64,000 nt of DNA from Ceratodon purpureus (taxonomy: Eukaryota > Streptophyta > Bryopsida > Pseudoditrichales > Ditrichaceae), in NCBI GenBank assembly GCA_014871385.1, contig CM026426.1, positions 65,382,716 through 65,446,715 on the forward strand, given 5' to 3'. The position numbers and the translations under genes were made by a program. Below are positions 12,401-23,719 of the stretch, piece after piece. Under the pieces are notes generated by a model. That model was not told where the DNA came from. It searched no databases and saw only the letters and a program-made list of their open reading frames with translations. Within the stretch, counting starts at the first letter, position 1; every line of letters starts with the position of its first letter.

Positions 12401-13340
12401 CTAAGAGTTTTGAATGGAGGTGGCCTCCGAGTTCCAATATCAACCGGGTAGATGCTGCCATCGGTCCACAAGCCAATGTTTGTATCCCCGACTGCCCTCC
12501 GTGTTGGAAAAGTTGATGGACAGGGTTGCTTTGATTGCAACAAACCTCGCCTCACAAGTGGTGCATAGCATGCATCAAGCGAAACTTGGGGAATGTATAG
12601 TGAACGCTCCGCCACTCTTGCTGCCATCGTGAGTTCGAAAATCCGAAGTAGTGCTTCAAGCTCTCAATGGCTCGGATCGGACTGGAAGTATAAAGGAAAA
12701 CGTTCTTAAGATTGCCAAATACCCAAAACTCCAAAGTTCTCAACAACCAAACTCTATACCATAGCCACTCAAGGAAATAGCAAAATGAAATGAAGAGCAT
12801 CATCTACCCTAGTACAGGCCATGCACGACCCGAACTTCTCATAGAGAAAACGACACTTACAGTATGTTTTCGGTCCACCGCAGTAGGAGTTACAAGAACA
12901 CCCTTCCAATGCTTCATGCTCGAATTTGTAATTGCTGCCAACGCGTATCTGTAAAAGCCGCTCACAATCTTAGTTGTCACTCTTTCCCTCAAATTCCTTG
13001 AATTCCACCTTAGACTGGGGTCTTCAATTTTGCAACACTCAAATTCTACGCACCCAACTTTGCTTCACCCTAATCGTAGGTGGGGAGACCAATCTAGGTT
13101 CGGCCAAGCTTCATGCCATGAATCTGTTATGGCAGCAAACTTCGAATCTTGAAACCGTTGGCACCAATCTCCGGTCATCTCTCCTTCGACTCGGGCTTCA
13201 AGGACAGTAAATGCAAGGAGTCGTCGTTCACCAAAAAACGGAGCCTCCTCGGCGCCACTAGGCACATTGACCCCGCCCTGCAACCCCATCCCGATACCAT
13301 TAAGACGCCCTCTTAACTCTGTGGGCAGCGATTCTGTCAT
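9478..13340 (-). pseudogene. Broken multi-exon gene of an unnamed protein family
   Basis: The minus-strand ATG at 13340 begins a discontinuous coding series. Blocks are 13340-12810, 12627-12301, a coiled coil at 12300-12130, 12125-11322, the main block 11220-10150 (RWRPILQIPLSRVHICTLHA; ends at donor CATG|GTATGC), and a last exon from 10001 (acceptor CCTAG) to the stop at 9478. The last exon has a charged QDMEKSHHQAKAAHQAHT segment, then YGGGKDRTS, then a very acidic tail. In-frame stops TGA near 13073, TAG at 12266, TAG at 11523 and TGA at 9871, 9850 and 9766 kill it. I believe a family with this domain order occurs in plants and other eukaryotes, but I cannot name its function. It may be derived from a mobile element. 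Confidence 0.55.
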
Positions 13341-13371
13341 CCGCTGCCAACGCCAGAGGGGCTTTTGGGCA

Positions 13372-13434
13372 TGGGGTTCAACTAACTTGGACAGGCTTCC
13401 ACGGCCTTTTGGAGACCCCTTTTTGCACGTAATG
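13372..13434 (+). mobile_element. 3' fragment of the SINE-like family
   Basis: GGGGTTCAACTAA, then CAGGCTTCCACGGCCTTTT, then GAGACCCC and TTTTTGCACGTAATG match the outer end of the palindromic element at 17875-18277 and the 3' ends of the SINE copies. No tRNA-like part is detectable upstream, so this is a truncated copy. It sits directly before the 5' end of the 9.5-13.3 kb pseudogene. Confidence 0.6.
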
Positions 13435-13439
13435 ACATG

Positions 13440-14470
13440 ACCAGAAGTATAATATATAAAAATGTTTATGTATAGACAACTTTAATACGTAATCTTAAAA
13501 ATTGGTGGTTGTCTTAAAATATGTCTTAAGTATTAAGTGTGGATAGCGTAGAAAAGGGACTCGATTGCGTTCTATTTTCTTAACCGAATGGTTTGGAGTA
13601 AAGGGTCACTTTCTAAGCTTGTTAATAGAATATGTATCGAATCTAGTATGATAAATTATTCTCCTCCGTTTATCAAAGATGCATTTACTAAAACAGCAGA
13701 TATAATTCAAAATCTATTTTTGTTTAGTTGGGCTAACTATATCATTTTTAAGATGGATTTTAGTAGTTGATACCTTGTGTTGATGAGAAATAGTTTAAGA
13801 GGCATGGAATGTTGAGGTATAGAAGCTGAAGAGAACTATTGAGTGTTATTTAGTAAGACAGTGTCGTTACATAACGTAGACACATGAAGGAGGGTGAAGC
13901 GTCTACTCCTTCTACTTATGTGACACCTAGACGGAGGAGGAAACGGGGAAGCACAGACTTTTCAAATAGGAAAGCGAGACACGGGAGAGGAGCATGTAAG
14001 AAGGTAGATGTGGAGGGTAACCTTCCAAATGCACAAGTGAAGGGTCGGGTAGATGGGCCAGGTTTTAGTTTAGTTTTGTAGCTATCATAAACTCATTCTA
14101 GTTGAGGGAGAAGAAGAGGTTATAGAGGACACCATTGGTGAGCGTCACCAGCACGACCTAATTAACAGTGAGGGTAAATGTATCAAAATGAACGGAGAGC
14201 ATCGGTTGGAGTGTAAACAAACTCTTGAGTCATAGCAGCCTTGTATTAGTAAAAAACACTCTCCATTAAGGGAGGTAGATGATCAATCATGTGACAATTG
14301 CGACTTGGAAGAAGTAAGTCTACTATCTCAATTCCCACAACTTGTATTTAAATTGTAACTTGTCAATTCGATGGTCGGTTAATTATTTTAATGAAAAAAG
14401 AACCAACGATTCACAGCAAAATCAATCCAAGATTATGGGCATTAGGTTTTGTGTAGTGGAGAAGGATTCC
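13440..14470. other. No supportable gene
   Basis: Short ORFs only (60-65 codons), without recognisable features. No repeats with clear boundaries. Confidence 0.6.
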
Positions 14471-14480
14471 TTGTCGTCTT

Positions 14481-14560
14481 CCACTTCTATTGCTCGTAGA
14501 GGGGACTAGGGTCCTTACTGCCATCCTCCACTTTCATTGCTCGTAGAGGGGGGTTAGGGT
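14481..14560. repeat. 47-bp imperfect direct repeat, two copies
   Basis: A CCACTTCTATTGCTCGTAGA type segment at 14481 recurs at 14528, followed in both by a GGGG..TTAGGGT/CTAGGGT tail. Confidence 0.7.
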
Positions 14561-14940
14561 TTTAGGTTCCAAGCAGGTGTAGATGCAAGGTAGACGGAGG
14601 TTTGAGGTTAGAGTGTATGGAGGCGCGAGAAGGAGCAGGGAGCATGGAGGGCAAAGGAGAAGACCATGAAGAGCGCGAAGTCAAGAGCACAGGACCAAAA
14701 CAGCACCCCAAAGCAGCGGCAACAGACATCAAGGAGGTGTGATCTTGTTTTTTTTTGGGGGGGGAGGGGGGGGCTTGGGGTTTCACTTAGGCTCGGAATA
14801 AGGGATTTTAGGTTTTGGGTGGTTTTTGTTTGTCGTGAGTGGAGGCTGAGAGGAGGCAGTCTCATGAGATTGCAGCGGGGAGGGATTAAATCACAAGAGG
14901 GGATAGGTCGGGGAGGGTGGGATTATCCGCGGTCGGGGAG

Positions 14941-15175
14941 GGTGGGGGAAACCGCCGCCAAGGAGACCAGCAGGTCACAAAGGAGAAGGAGATACGAGGA
15001 GAAAGGGAGCACCCACCCCTCTGTCTGCTTGATCAGCGAGTGTGGAGATGTTGGGCGAGGTGGAGGAATCTGCCGCGGAGGAGACAAGCGGGTCACCAAG
15101 GAGAAGGAGAGCACGAGGAGATGGGGAGCACCCACACCGCTGTCGAACCAGACAACGAGTGTGGAGATGCTCAGC
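14941..15175. repeat. 118-bp tandem repeat, two copies, inside an open frame
   Basis: Units start at 14941 and 15059 (GGTGGGGGAA / GGTGGAGGAA) and share AGGAGACNAGC, GGTCAC, AAGGAGAAGGAGA and GAGTGTGGAGATG. They lie in a + frame (14666-15271) and in an open minus frame. The protein is Arg/Gly/Glu-rich and I do not regard it as a gene. Confidence 0.75.
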
Positions 15176-15279
15176 AAAAGAGCAATTGGTAGGTGCTCAG
15201 CGGAGGTGGTTGGAAGAGCTGGCTGCGGAGAAAAGGGGGCTGTCGATGGGAGAAGGAGCTCTATTTTTTAGCTTTGTCA

Positions 15280-16320
15280 AATTGTCTTTTTCCTATATCT
15301 TCTTTCAATCTAATCAAAGTTTTTGCTTTAGGAGTCATCTCAGTAAAGCATGGAGAATGAAGATCATGTTACAATTGCGGAAGAAACTCAGGTAATTTCG
15401 ATGATTTATATCAAATTTTGTCCATATTGTTGATGATCTACTTTGATCTTTTATAGTGAGATTTAGAGCCACATATTATGATTGAGGTGATTATGGTCGA
15501 ATTTTGTGTAGTACGTAGCTTTATGTGAAGAACTTCTTTAATTTTGTAATTTTAACTTCTCTGTTTGTTTGGGAGTTATAATCTTCATTTGTTTTCCTTT
15601 TATTGTAAGTCTGTTCTGATGCAATTGGATGTTCCATCAATTCTCCCCCCTTTTTGATCAATTTCTCAGACGTAACGGACTCCTACAATGCCCTTTATTG
15701 TACATGTGACTTGTCGATTCCCATAGGTTTAGGTAGTGGATCGGTTGTGGTTCATTCTCCAGGGTATATGCCTACATCCCCACATCTCCGCCATATAAGC
15801 AAACCTCACCGCAGTTGTCTCAAGATCTTCCTACTTCACCAATGGTGATGAGGAGGCCAGCTCATGTGGTATTTTTCCTTCCGGCAATACCGCGTCGTAT
15901 TGCTCCGCACCGATATTCCCGTCATTGGTATACGCGCCTACATTGGACTAGTAGAGTGGCTAGGGATTGCTACAAACATGCTTCACGTAGATCCGCTCGC
16001 AAGCAATATTCAGTGCTTCAGATGATCATTAAGTTGTGACAAGAGATATTTAAGTATGAGAAGAATTTGTGATTTCTTCTATATCATTTTATGATTATGT
16101 AACACTTCCCTTATGTTGAGTTCAAGTATTAATTTGCATGACCTTTAGTAGAAAATTTCAACACATGATGTCTTGCCAACAACATCTTGTCCTACAAACT
16201 TAAAGAATGTTGTAGACAGAGAATTGCTACATCAAACACAACACAAGGTGGACTCCATCAACGTTATCAATAGTCTTTGAATTCATCCTTGATGAAGTTT
16301 CGGTTGCTTATCCTCTTGTG
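15280..16320. other. Unassigned; possible 5' exon remnants of the downstream gene
   Basis: Open frames at 15654-15848 and 15815-16039 are Pro/Ser/His-rich and end near the coding blocks starting at 16324. They may be N-terminal remnants of that gene but show no recognisable domain. Confidence 0.3.
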
Positions 16321-16773
16321 TAGGATGATATTAATTGCAAAAGAAAGGCCAGTTGGAGAAATGGGGATCCAACATCTAGAGAGGGAGTTTGTAAAGGGAT
16401 ATAGAGATGGGGACCGTGTCATTTACATTTCTATGTACAACAACGAAGAATTGACATCGGATGTTATAGATGAGGTCAAGTCTGGTTGGAGCTTACTATG
16501 GAAAATGGCGAATCAAAGTTCTGAAGATGAGCTTAAAGGTGACCCTGGTCTACAGCAATTCTTTGGCAAGATGTTCCTTGTCTGGGAAGGTAACCATCGC
16601 CTCTCCGCATGGTTAAGACATATTAGCAATCATCATGTCGAGGATCCCGTATGGCACAGCTCCATGCATTGCTTTTTTAAGACCCACGTGGCTAGGTAGG
16701 CAACCTTCTTCATGCCATGCACGATCTCAACTGGTAAGTATCTACCCCTTCCTATTTTTCCACCCTTCTTGAA

Positions 16774-16775
<2 letters not shown>

Positions 16776-16832
<57 letters not shown>
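16776..16832. repeat. 57-nt uninterrupted T tract inside an intron
   Basis: The run of 57 T lies between the donor at 16734 and the proposed acceptor near 16868, where the polypyrimidine tract of that intron is expected. It could be microsatellite expansion or the tail of a lost retroposon. Confidence 0.9.
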
Positions 16833-17874
16833 CCATATTTTTTGCTAAGTATCAACATCTCGAGCAGGGCTACTTAAAATGACCACATGAAAGAGTAATC
16901 TTGCAACAAAACTTTTCCGCATTTTCTCCTTCCGTGTGATGAAGTTGAAAGAATTCAAAGATCTTCTCAATTCAGAGGAATACCAGATTTGTTTGACGAA
17001 CAAACCATCTATTCCTGGATGGATTACCTTAACAACAAAAGTTTCATTGCATTTCTATACCGTGTAAGAATTCATTGATTACTCAGCGTCGTCGTTTGCC
17101 ATCAAGTTTGCAAACCAACTAAGTTATATTATCTTTCTACAGCGGGGGACTGCGCTAGCCTCGGCTGAAGCCACTAAGGCCTACATATAGAAATCACCAA
17201 AGGAGGAACAAACTACGACTAGAGTTTAAGATGCGATGACTTTGGCATCAGATAACATGGTCGAGGCCATTAAGAAGGACTTCACCAAATATATGGCTAT
17301 TGCGAATCCAAAAAGTGGTGATGACTTCCTTGGAGAGGTGAGACTCTAAACACCACTACTACAGATACATTGTTTTTATTCCACTATCAATCAATTTATC
17401 TACGTGTTTATGTCATGTTCTTCTCCCAGATCAATTGGCATTTTAGTGAATTCTCTAAACCAGAGATGACATTGGATAAGCTACAGAAGATTGTTCCAGT
17501 TGCTGTGGATGCCAAATACAAAGCGCGTTGGCTGAGGTGGTGGAACTCTTTACTAAGTTGGCGGATCTCTTACAGATTTCTACTGCTAGAATTCAATGAA
17601 GCCGACCTCGACCCTTGGTTAAACAAGGCTGTATTTGGAGAAGGATATAGTATTCCACAACTTTGTAGTGAATAATAGCAGTATTCTTCATTAGACTCAT
17701 ATCATCGTTGTCTTTAATTAATTGAATTGCATGTTCTAGTTGGAGGAAGCCGTTATCCATGAGTTTAAGGACATATGCAAGGCGGAGAAGCTCACCATCA
17801 ATTGGAAGGCATTCTCAGATGTTCAACAGTCGGGCGCATATGTGGAGAGTTGACATGTTCTTTTATAGGAGAAG

Positions 17875-18277
17875 GCATTACGTGCAAAATGGGGTCATGA
17901 AAAGGCCGTGTAAGCCTGCCCTTTCTAGGTGAACCCCCTGCTGCCCCCCGCACTGTCGCTGGCAGCGGGTGCCAGAGTTGCTGCCCGCACAGAACTGCGT
18001 GGCGCACTGTGAACAATCCTCCAAGGAATAATTCTTGAGACATGAATGACTTGTCTCGGGGTTTGGTCCCAAGTGGGCAGATGGTGTCAGCCCAGCACTG
18101 TAGATTGTGCCCTCCACACGCCTCGCTCGGAGGTCATTGGTTTGAGCCCCCGTGGCGATCGCTGGCACCAGGGTGGCACATCACATGCCATGTCAAAAAG
18201 TACGCGGGCAGCGCCCGTTTTTTTCTCTCACGTGCCGCTTACACGGCCTTTTCTTGACCTTTTTTTGCACGTAATGC
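17875..18277. mobile_element. Palindromic SINE-like element, 403 bp
   Basis: Both ends carry the same sequence in opposite orientation: GCATTACGTGCAAAA, then GGTCATGAAAAGGCCGTGTAAG at the left, and its reverse complement (three or four changes) at the right. The right half (18030-18277) is a + strand SINE body with an A-box-like TGGGCAGATGG and B-box-like GGTTTGAGCCCC. The left half is a different body in minus orientation sharing only the outer 40 bp, which also matches 13372-13434. It is either two head-to-head insertions or a true inverted-repeat element. No target duplication is evident. Confidence 0.7.
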
Positions 18278-18508
18278 ATTCCCTACATTCCTAGGTCTCC
18301 GGGCTGAGAAGGTTTTCAATAAGAAGTCCAATTTACTAAATTTCCGGGAACGGCAGAAGTTGTCAAGCGGGTTACGTACCGGTATGATTATGAACTCAAT
18401 CTCCTTTGCATTTCATATTTAATCATGTTTCTAAATCTATGAAACGTTTATGGCTATAACATACTGTATTTGTCATTCATTAGGTACTTCATGAGGGAGC
18501 TAGTTGGG

Positions 18509-19240
18509 GGGAAGCACAATAAAGTGTACCAAAAAAGTGGTTAACTATTTGACAATTTCAGCTCTAAGTGTAAACGGTAGAGAAAATGGCATGTAGGACT
18601 TCTTGATTGAAAATTAAGTTCGGAATACGGAATTTAGACTTGATGTTCTACAACTTCCCAAATTTGCGGAAGAAGATGTTGAGTTTAGACACCTCTACGA
18701 ACACCATAAAGTCAGACAAAGTGAAAGCTGTTATTTGGAAAAGTGATCGTTTTACATTGTATTTACGACAAAAAGCACTTTTGACTTCGCGGGGACCTCC
18801 GTTTGTACACTACGCTTGTCGAAATGATCTGGACAGCTGTGGTTGGAATTCTAGATTGGCCAAAAGTGTCTAAAATACGTTTTTAAGACGCTGTTTTCCG
18901 TGAAACTTTTGGGGAGTTTTTTTTCACCGAACATTGATTTTTAAATTGAAAAAAACATCCTCTAAAGACAATAGAGGTCCCCAAATGAAGAAATTAAGAC
19001 TTTGAAAAAGTTCATTTTTGTGATTTAGAACTAGGGGTCAAAATAAGTTTCAATTGAAGATGTTTTTTTTATGAAGATGTATATAAGACACCTTGTGACA
19101 CCCTTTAAAGTGACTAAAATGTTCAAAAACTACACCAAAATGCTCAAAATCAGCTTTGAGCTTTAAAAAACAGCACACTTCATATTCACTTCCTAGTGAT
19201 CACATGTTGCACTTTGTGGTCCACTTTATTGTGCTCTCAC
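18509..19240. mobile_element. Non-coding inverted-repeat element, copy A (about 0.73 kb)
   Basis: The ends are AAGCACAATAAAGTG and its near-perfect reverse complement CCACTTTATTGTGCT. The sequence aligns over its whole length with the copy at 40031-40767. The 3' half is best conserved (ACATCCTCTAAAGACAA, ACTACACCAAAATGCTC, CAGCACACTTCATATTCACT). It has no coding capacity, so it is a non-autonomous DNA transposon or MITE-like family. The target duplication is not clear. It sits inside the decayed ParB-like gene. Confidence 0.8.
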
Positions 19241-20529
19241 CCAGTTTCAAAAGGTGCCATCGATGTTCAGGAGCTCTCGAAGTACTTTGCTACATGGATT
19301 CAGAAAGGTTCAGACCAGTGGATCTTTACTGCTCAATAGTTGGAAAGGTGCAAACCTCCGCATTTGGAAGCTGGATGTTGGTATCTCAATTGCAATCGTG
19401 GTTTTGTTATTGATTCAAAGGCAGAGGTGAAGTCCTTATATGATGGCGGAGTGGTGGTGGTCAAAGATTCCATGCAAGTTACAGAAGATGACGAGGGACA
19501 CTAGAATCAATCCTGTGCACCACCACTGAAGACTACGAGAGGGCGGCGTTTACGAGCAGATGTAGGGGCAGATAGGGCGTCTTTGAGTTTTCATTTGCAA
19601 GCATCAAAACAAACCTAGACGGAGTCCACCATGCAAGGGCCGGAGGCACACCTTTCTTCTCAATCTAAAGTCCTTGTCCTTCTACTTCAACCGTGCCTTC
19701 CTTGGTCAGTGCATTGGAGAAGGCAAAACAAATTACGCTTAGAATCTACCCGTACCTACAGTTTCCAATTCTTCTTCAACTGTTTCATCTTGGAAATCGC
19801 GGGAATCTGGGTATGTGGAGTCAATCTATGAATTTGCAAGAATTTACTTGCTAAATGAAGACGCTCTCCTCATCTTCTACTATGATGATCGAGACCTCTT
19901 TACAGAGGTATTTGATTTGTTGAGTCTCACTTCTTACGCATGCTTTTAAATACAGGGGCTACCATTAAAGCTTGCCAGCTGATTGGCCGTCATGTTTTAG
20001 CGTTTGAGGGCGACGCACTCATCTGCGACTGTCTTTGGCTCTATATCTTGCTCCAAGACCTCTCATGGCACCTCCTTCTCGCCATCCCAGACCTCCGCCT
20101 ACTGATGAAGTGCGCACGAAGAAACCAAGACGCAACCGCTTTGATTGTAAGTAAGTCTTACTTTAAATTTTTGATTTTATTTTTATTTTTATCTTAGCTT
20201 TGCTCTTATATGCATCTCCACGTACTCTTTCTAACCACTATCCGATTGATATTGCAGTATAGTTGCATCAACACCATGACCTATGCCAAGACCTATGCCC
20301 ATTCCACCGTGGAGTATGAACTCTAGTACGATTCAGCCATATGTGTTGCTAGAGTATGCTAAAGTGTTAGCCCAAGCTTCTGAGTCCGGCTTTGTTAGAT
20401 ATGTTCCTAGTTGAGCTACTAGTTGTGATCCTAGGGCCCTTGTATTTATGGATACAGAGGCTGTAGTAGGAGATTTTGAGTCCTCGAGATCAGATAGTGG
20501 AAGTAGCGATTATAGCATATCTTGAGTTT

Positions 20530-20830
20530 AAACAACATTTCGGACTTTTTTTGTTTTCATTTCATTTAATTTGATTTGATTACATATGGCTACAAACTTT
20601 GTTTCGCACACTTCTTGCATTATTGTACACGATAATAGGGTGATTTTATAATTTTTCCATTATATGTTCTTCATTTAGTCCACGGTAATAGGTGTAATTT
20701 TCTTTTCTTCACTCCATTTTCAGAATTGGTCTTCCTAAACATAACAAGATTCTTTCATTAATAATCTATAGACTTCCAATAATCCACGGTCATAGGAACT
20801 CATGGCCAAGGCAGTTTTCTTCTTTCCTTC
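20530..20830. other. Gene-free; two CCACGGTNATAGG motifs
   Basis: The motif occurs at 20680-20692 and 20784-20796. It also occurs at 7103-7115 and, in inverted arrangement, inside both ends of the large element at 41946-50128. This may be the remnant of a related element end; no boundaries can be drawn. Confidence 0.5.
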
Positions 20831-20957
20831 AGAATGTTAACTCTATGAGCCTACCTGTGGCTCGCTGCTTGTGGCTGACATCTTAGCAGCTGCCACATAT
20901 AGTGAGGGTGCTCACATTGCTGATGTTGTGATCTCATGGATCTGCCGCTAAGGTTGA

Positions 20958-23710
20958 GTGATGGACGCAACTTACCAATGGACAGTAGCATACCTCCGAG
21001 GAAGTCACAGCAACTTCCAGTTAGACTGCACTATCAATCTCATGCAGACGTGTGGTACGCCAACCAGTAGTGCAGGGCATGCAAAAGGGATAGGTCAAGG
21101 AACTGTCTCCAACATCTCAAAAGCATTTGGAAGACAAGTCTGTGCTTATGCGGGAGGAGACGGTTGTCTTCTAGAGGAAAGCTCAGTAGGCACACCTGGC
21201 TTGCAACTCTACGAAAAGTGTGATTCATCAGAGTAAGGCAGCAGTGGTTCTTGTATGTGGACGTTGTTTCAGCAGATACTCAGACCAGAGGACTAACGTC
21301 TGTTCCGCGTCTTAGGTCATGCCTACACTGACAATTTTAGTCTAATTCACAAGTTACGTAGAGCACAATCACGTCCTTATACTCAGCAACTCTTAGCTAT
21401 GAGCAACATTGTGATCTGATGGTAAGCATTGGTTGGTATTTATTGTGACAGGTTAGGAGTTGAAATTTGTCATGGAGGCATTCTCAAACGCTGCGGATGC
21501 ACCGTCCTATTCTTCTATGTCAGGGTCCAGCGGAACAAAAGAGCAGCAACCACAGCAGGTAACGGAGGTGAACGCACGCGCGCTTGTCGTGCCGACATTG
21601 CGGAAATCATGACTCACGCGGAAATGCAACACATAATGGATTACTATGTCGGTGCACAACGAATGCAACCAGCAACGTCACGGAGCCTGCAGCCGTCGAG
21701 GACGGTCTCCTTCAACCCTGAGAGCGGGGCCATTGTCGCCGAGGACCATATGGGAAGACAGTTGAAATGGATGGAGGTTTGCAAGACGGGCCCATACGTG
21801 ACGCACATCTTCGTATGCCTTCGTTGTCCTCTACTCCTTTGTCTCAACACCTAGTGGGAGAATTATTCTCAACACTGTTAAGTCGTCCTCAACCAAGGCA
21901 GATTGGCGCGATGGCACTACTCAATTCGGCTCTTGTACAGCTGACCAGTCAGAATGGGTTTTTGACATTGAACGAGAGACAGAATTTCATGAGACGACAG
22001 CGGATAGAGTATCTACGCAATCAACGCTGTTAAGGGCAAACGGGTGAACGAACCGAAGTTCCCACTTACGCCTTCGGAGAACCCACGGCTTTGAAGACCG
22101 TATTGAATAGAGTGATCCTGGATATTGCAAGCCGAATTCTCAACGTCAACGTGAAGGAATTTGCAAATCACCTGGCGTACTCCTTCTAACCCATGGAGCA
22201 CGACATTGCTAGCAAGTTCCGCTTCAATCCACCACTCACGAAAGGGTACATCATGGAGTACTTGCCGAAGGCTCTAAGCTGGACTTGGTGTACCAGTAGA
22301 AGTGCTATTGGCAGCAGCACTTGTCGCGTCATCCGTAGTGTGCCTCCAAGAGATACCCAGTCCTTGTCGTGATGTGGGCGACGGAGGCATTGGAAGGCGA
22401 GGGCAAGAAATTGAGAAGCATCCGCCGTCTATAAAAGTCGCGTACAAGCTCAGCATCGAACAAGGAAACTGCAAGGGTCAACAATGCAACAGCAAAGATG
22501 GAGTGTTCGGTGGGCTTGTTCCCAATACAGGTATACATAATCCGCACATATTTGTATGTTGACATCCTGCATTGTGTGTTAAATAGTCTTTCATCGCAGA
22601 AAGGTTGCCCAGTTTGTTCAAAGGTCAATACCTTTGGTGTTGCATGTCTTCATCGTGAAGTCATGCCATGCAGTAAAGGATTTTTTAGTTTCTATTTTGA
22701 TGTATCACTTAACTAGCGCTTCTAGGATGTAAAGAAACCCTTTACTGTCACTTATGTTCTGATACACATGGATAAAGATACTATTACCTCACGTCAGCTA
22801 GACTTCGATCCCTAGGAAGCCATTCTTCAATTGCCAAATGGTTCACGCGATTAGCCAATGGAACCTTCCGAGGACATTGCTGTTACCCCGTAGTCTCCCG
22901 GCGGTGTCCTCTGAAATGGCTTCATTGGCCCTTAACCAGCAGACAAACTTGGAGACCTTGAGCGCGCTGCTCAAGAGCATCCGCGAGGAAGTGCAGGACG
23001 TGAAGGTGGAGTTGCATCAGACAAAAGCAAAATTGGCATTATTAGAGCGAGAATCAGAGATCACAAAGGGTGTTGTCTCCCAAAAACCGGACCTAGGTGA
23101 GGCGTTCAACAAGGAGATCAAGATTTTGACGAAGTCTGAAGACGTTGGCAATAAATGGGAGGCGTGGTAAACATCAAAAGGGTTTTATGTTTGTCCCGAC
23201 CACTGATTTTGATCCGTCTCTACTTGTATCAAATATATGTACGAGTGGAGTAGCGCTGGGTAACGGTACCCCAACCAAAATACGGTTTGTCTTGGTGGAG
23301 GCAGAGTCCAAGGACAACGGTAACATTGTCGACAATGATAACGGTGTCGACAACGACAACATCGTGGTGGGGACACAAATGGAACATGAGGAGATGAACG
23401 ACAGCGGTCACGGTAACATAATTCAAAAGCTTGTTTTTTTTTTACCACTACATGTTGAACATAGAAGTAGTCACTGATCCACATGCCTAACCGTAGTCGG
23501 GTATTTGTCCTTTTCAAAAACTGCAATTGTGATTGGGAACAGAAGGGGCCGTCCCAGAAAAGACGGACTGCCGTCGATGACGAGGAAGAAGCATGCAGGC
23601 ACGGTGGTTGACATCGACAATGCTTTGCTCCTTAATCAAGTTCTGGACAAGGTTGCAGTGGCTGAGGCGGAGAAGAATCCGAAAGAAAAAATAGCCCGAC
23701 GGCCATGAAG
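20958..23710 (+). pseudogene. Unidentified decayed coding blocks
   Basis: Several + strand blocks look coding but shift frame or hit stops. 20958-21236 contains GIGQGTVSNISKAFG, which could be a helix-turn-helix. A 46-codon ATG frame at 21472-21611 (too short for standard tables) begins MEAFSNAADAPSYSSM. 21860-22250 reads as helical protein with stops near 22030 and 22188. 22838-23170 is a coiled coil (KSIREEVQDVKVELHQTKAK). 23505-23708 carries an AT-hook-like RRGRPRK. I cannot tell whether these belong to one gene. Confidence 0.3.
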
Positions 23711-23719
23711 ATTAGGCGA

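Larger units (their letters stand above)
16324..20526 (+). pseudogene. Decayed spliced gene: ParB-like GNHRL motif and methyltransferase-like motif
   Basis: An acceptor (TTGTGTAG|G at 16323) starts an exon with KERPVGEMGIQHLEREF and WEGNHRLSAW near 16590. The GNHR motif resembles the ParB/sulfiredoxin fold signature. An in-frame TAG at 16696 precedes a good donor (CTG|GTAAGT at 16733). After a 0.13-kb intron comes a second block (LFRIFSFRVMKLKEF, to about 17060) with a frameshift near 16900. Later blocks lie at 17400-17660, 17740-17860, 18295-18385 and 19840-20160. The last contains GATIKACQLIGRHVLAFEGD, which resembles motif I of N6/N4 DNA methyltransferases, followed by a basic KKPRRNRF tail. 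A final acidic, Ser-rich exon ends at 20526. Mobile insertions at 17875 and 18509 lie between exons. The domain calls are motif-level inference. Confidence 0.5.

Noticed and set aside
14666..15271. 201-codon + strand ORF
   Set aside because: Overlaps a 118-bp tandem repeat and G-rich sequence; frames on both strands stay open by composition.
20958..21236. Harbinger-type transposase N-terminus
   Set aside because: GIGQGTVSNISKAFG resembles a helix-turn-helix, but no DDE motif or further homology is visible downstream.
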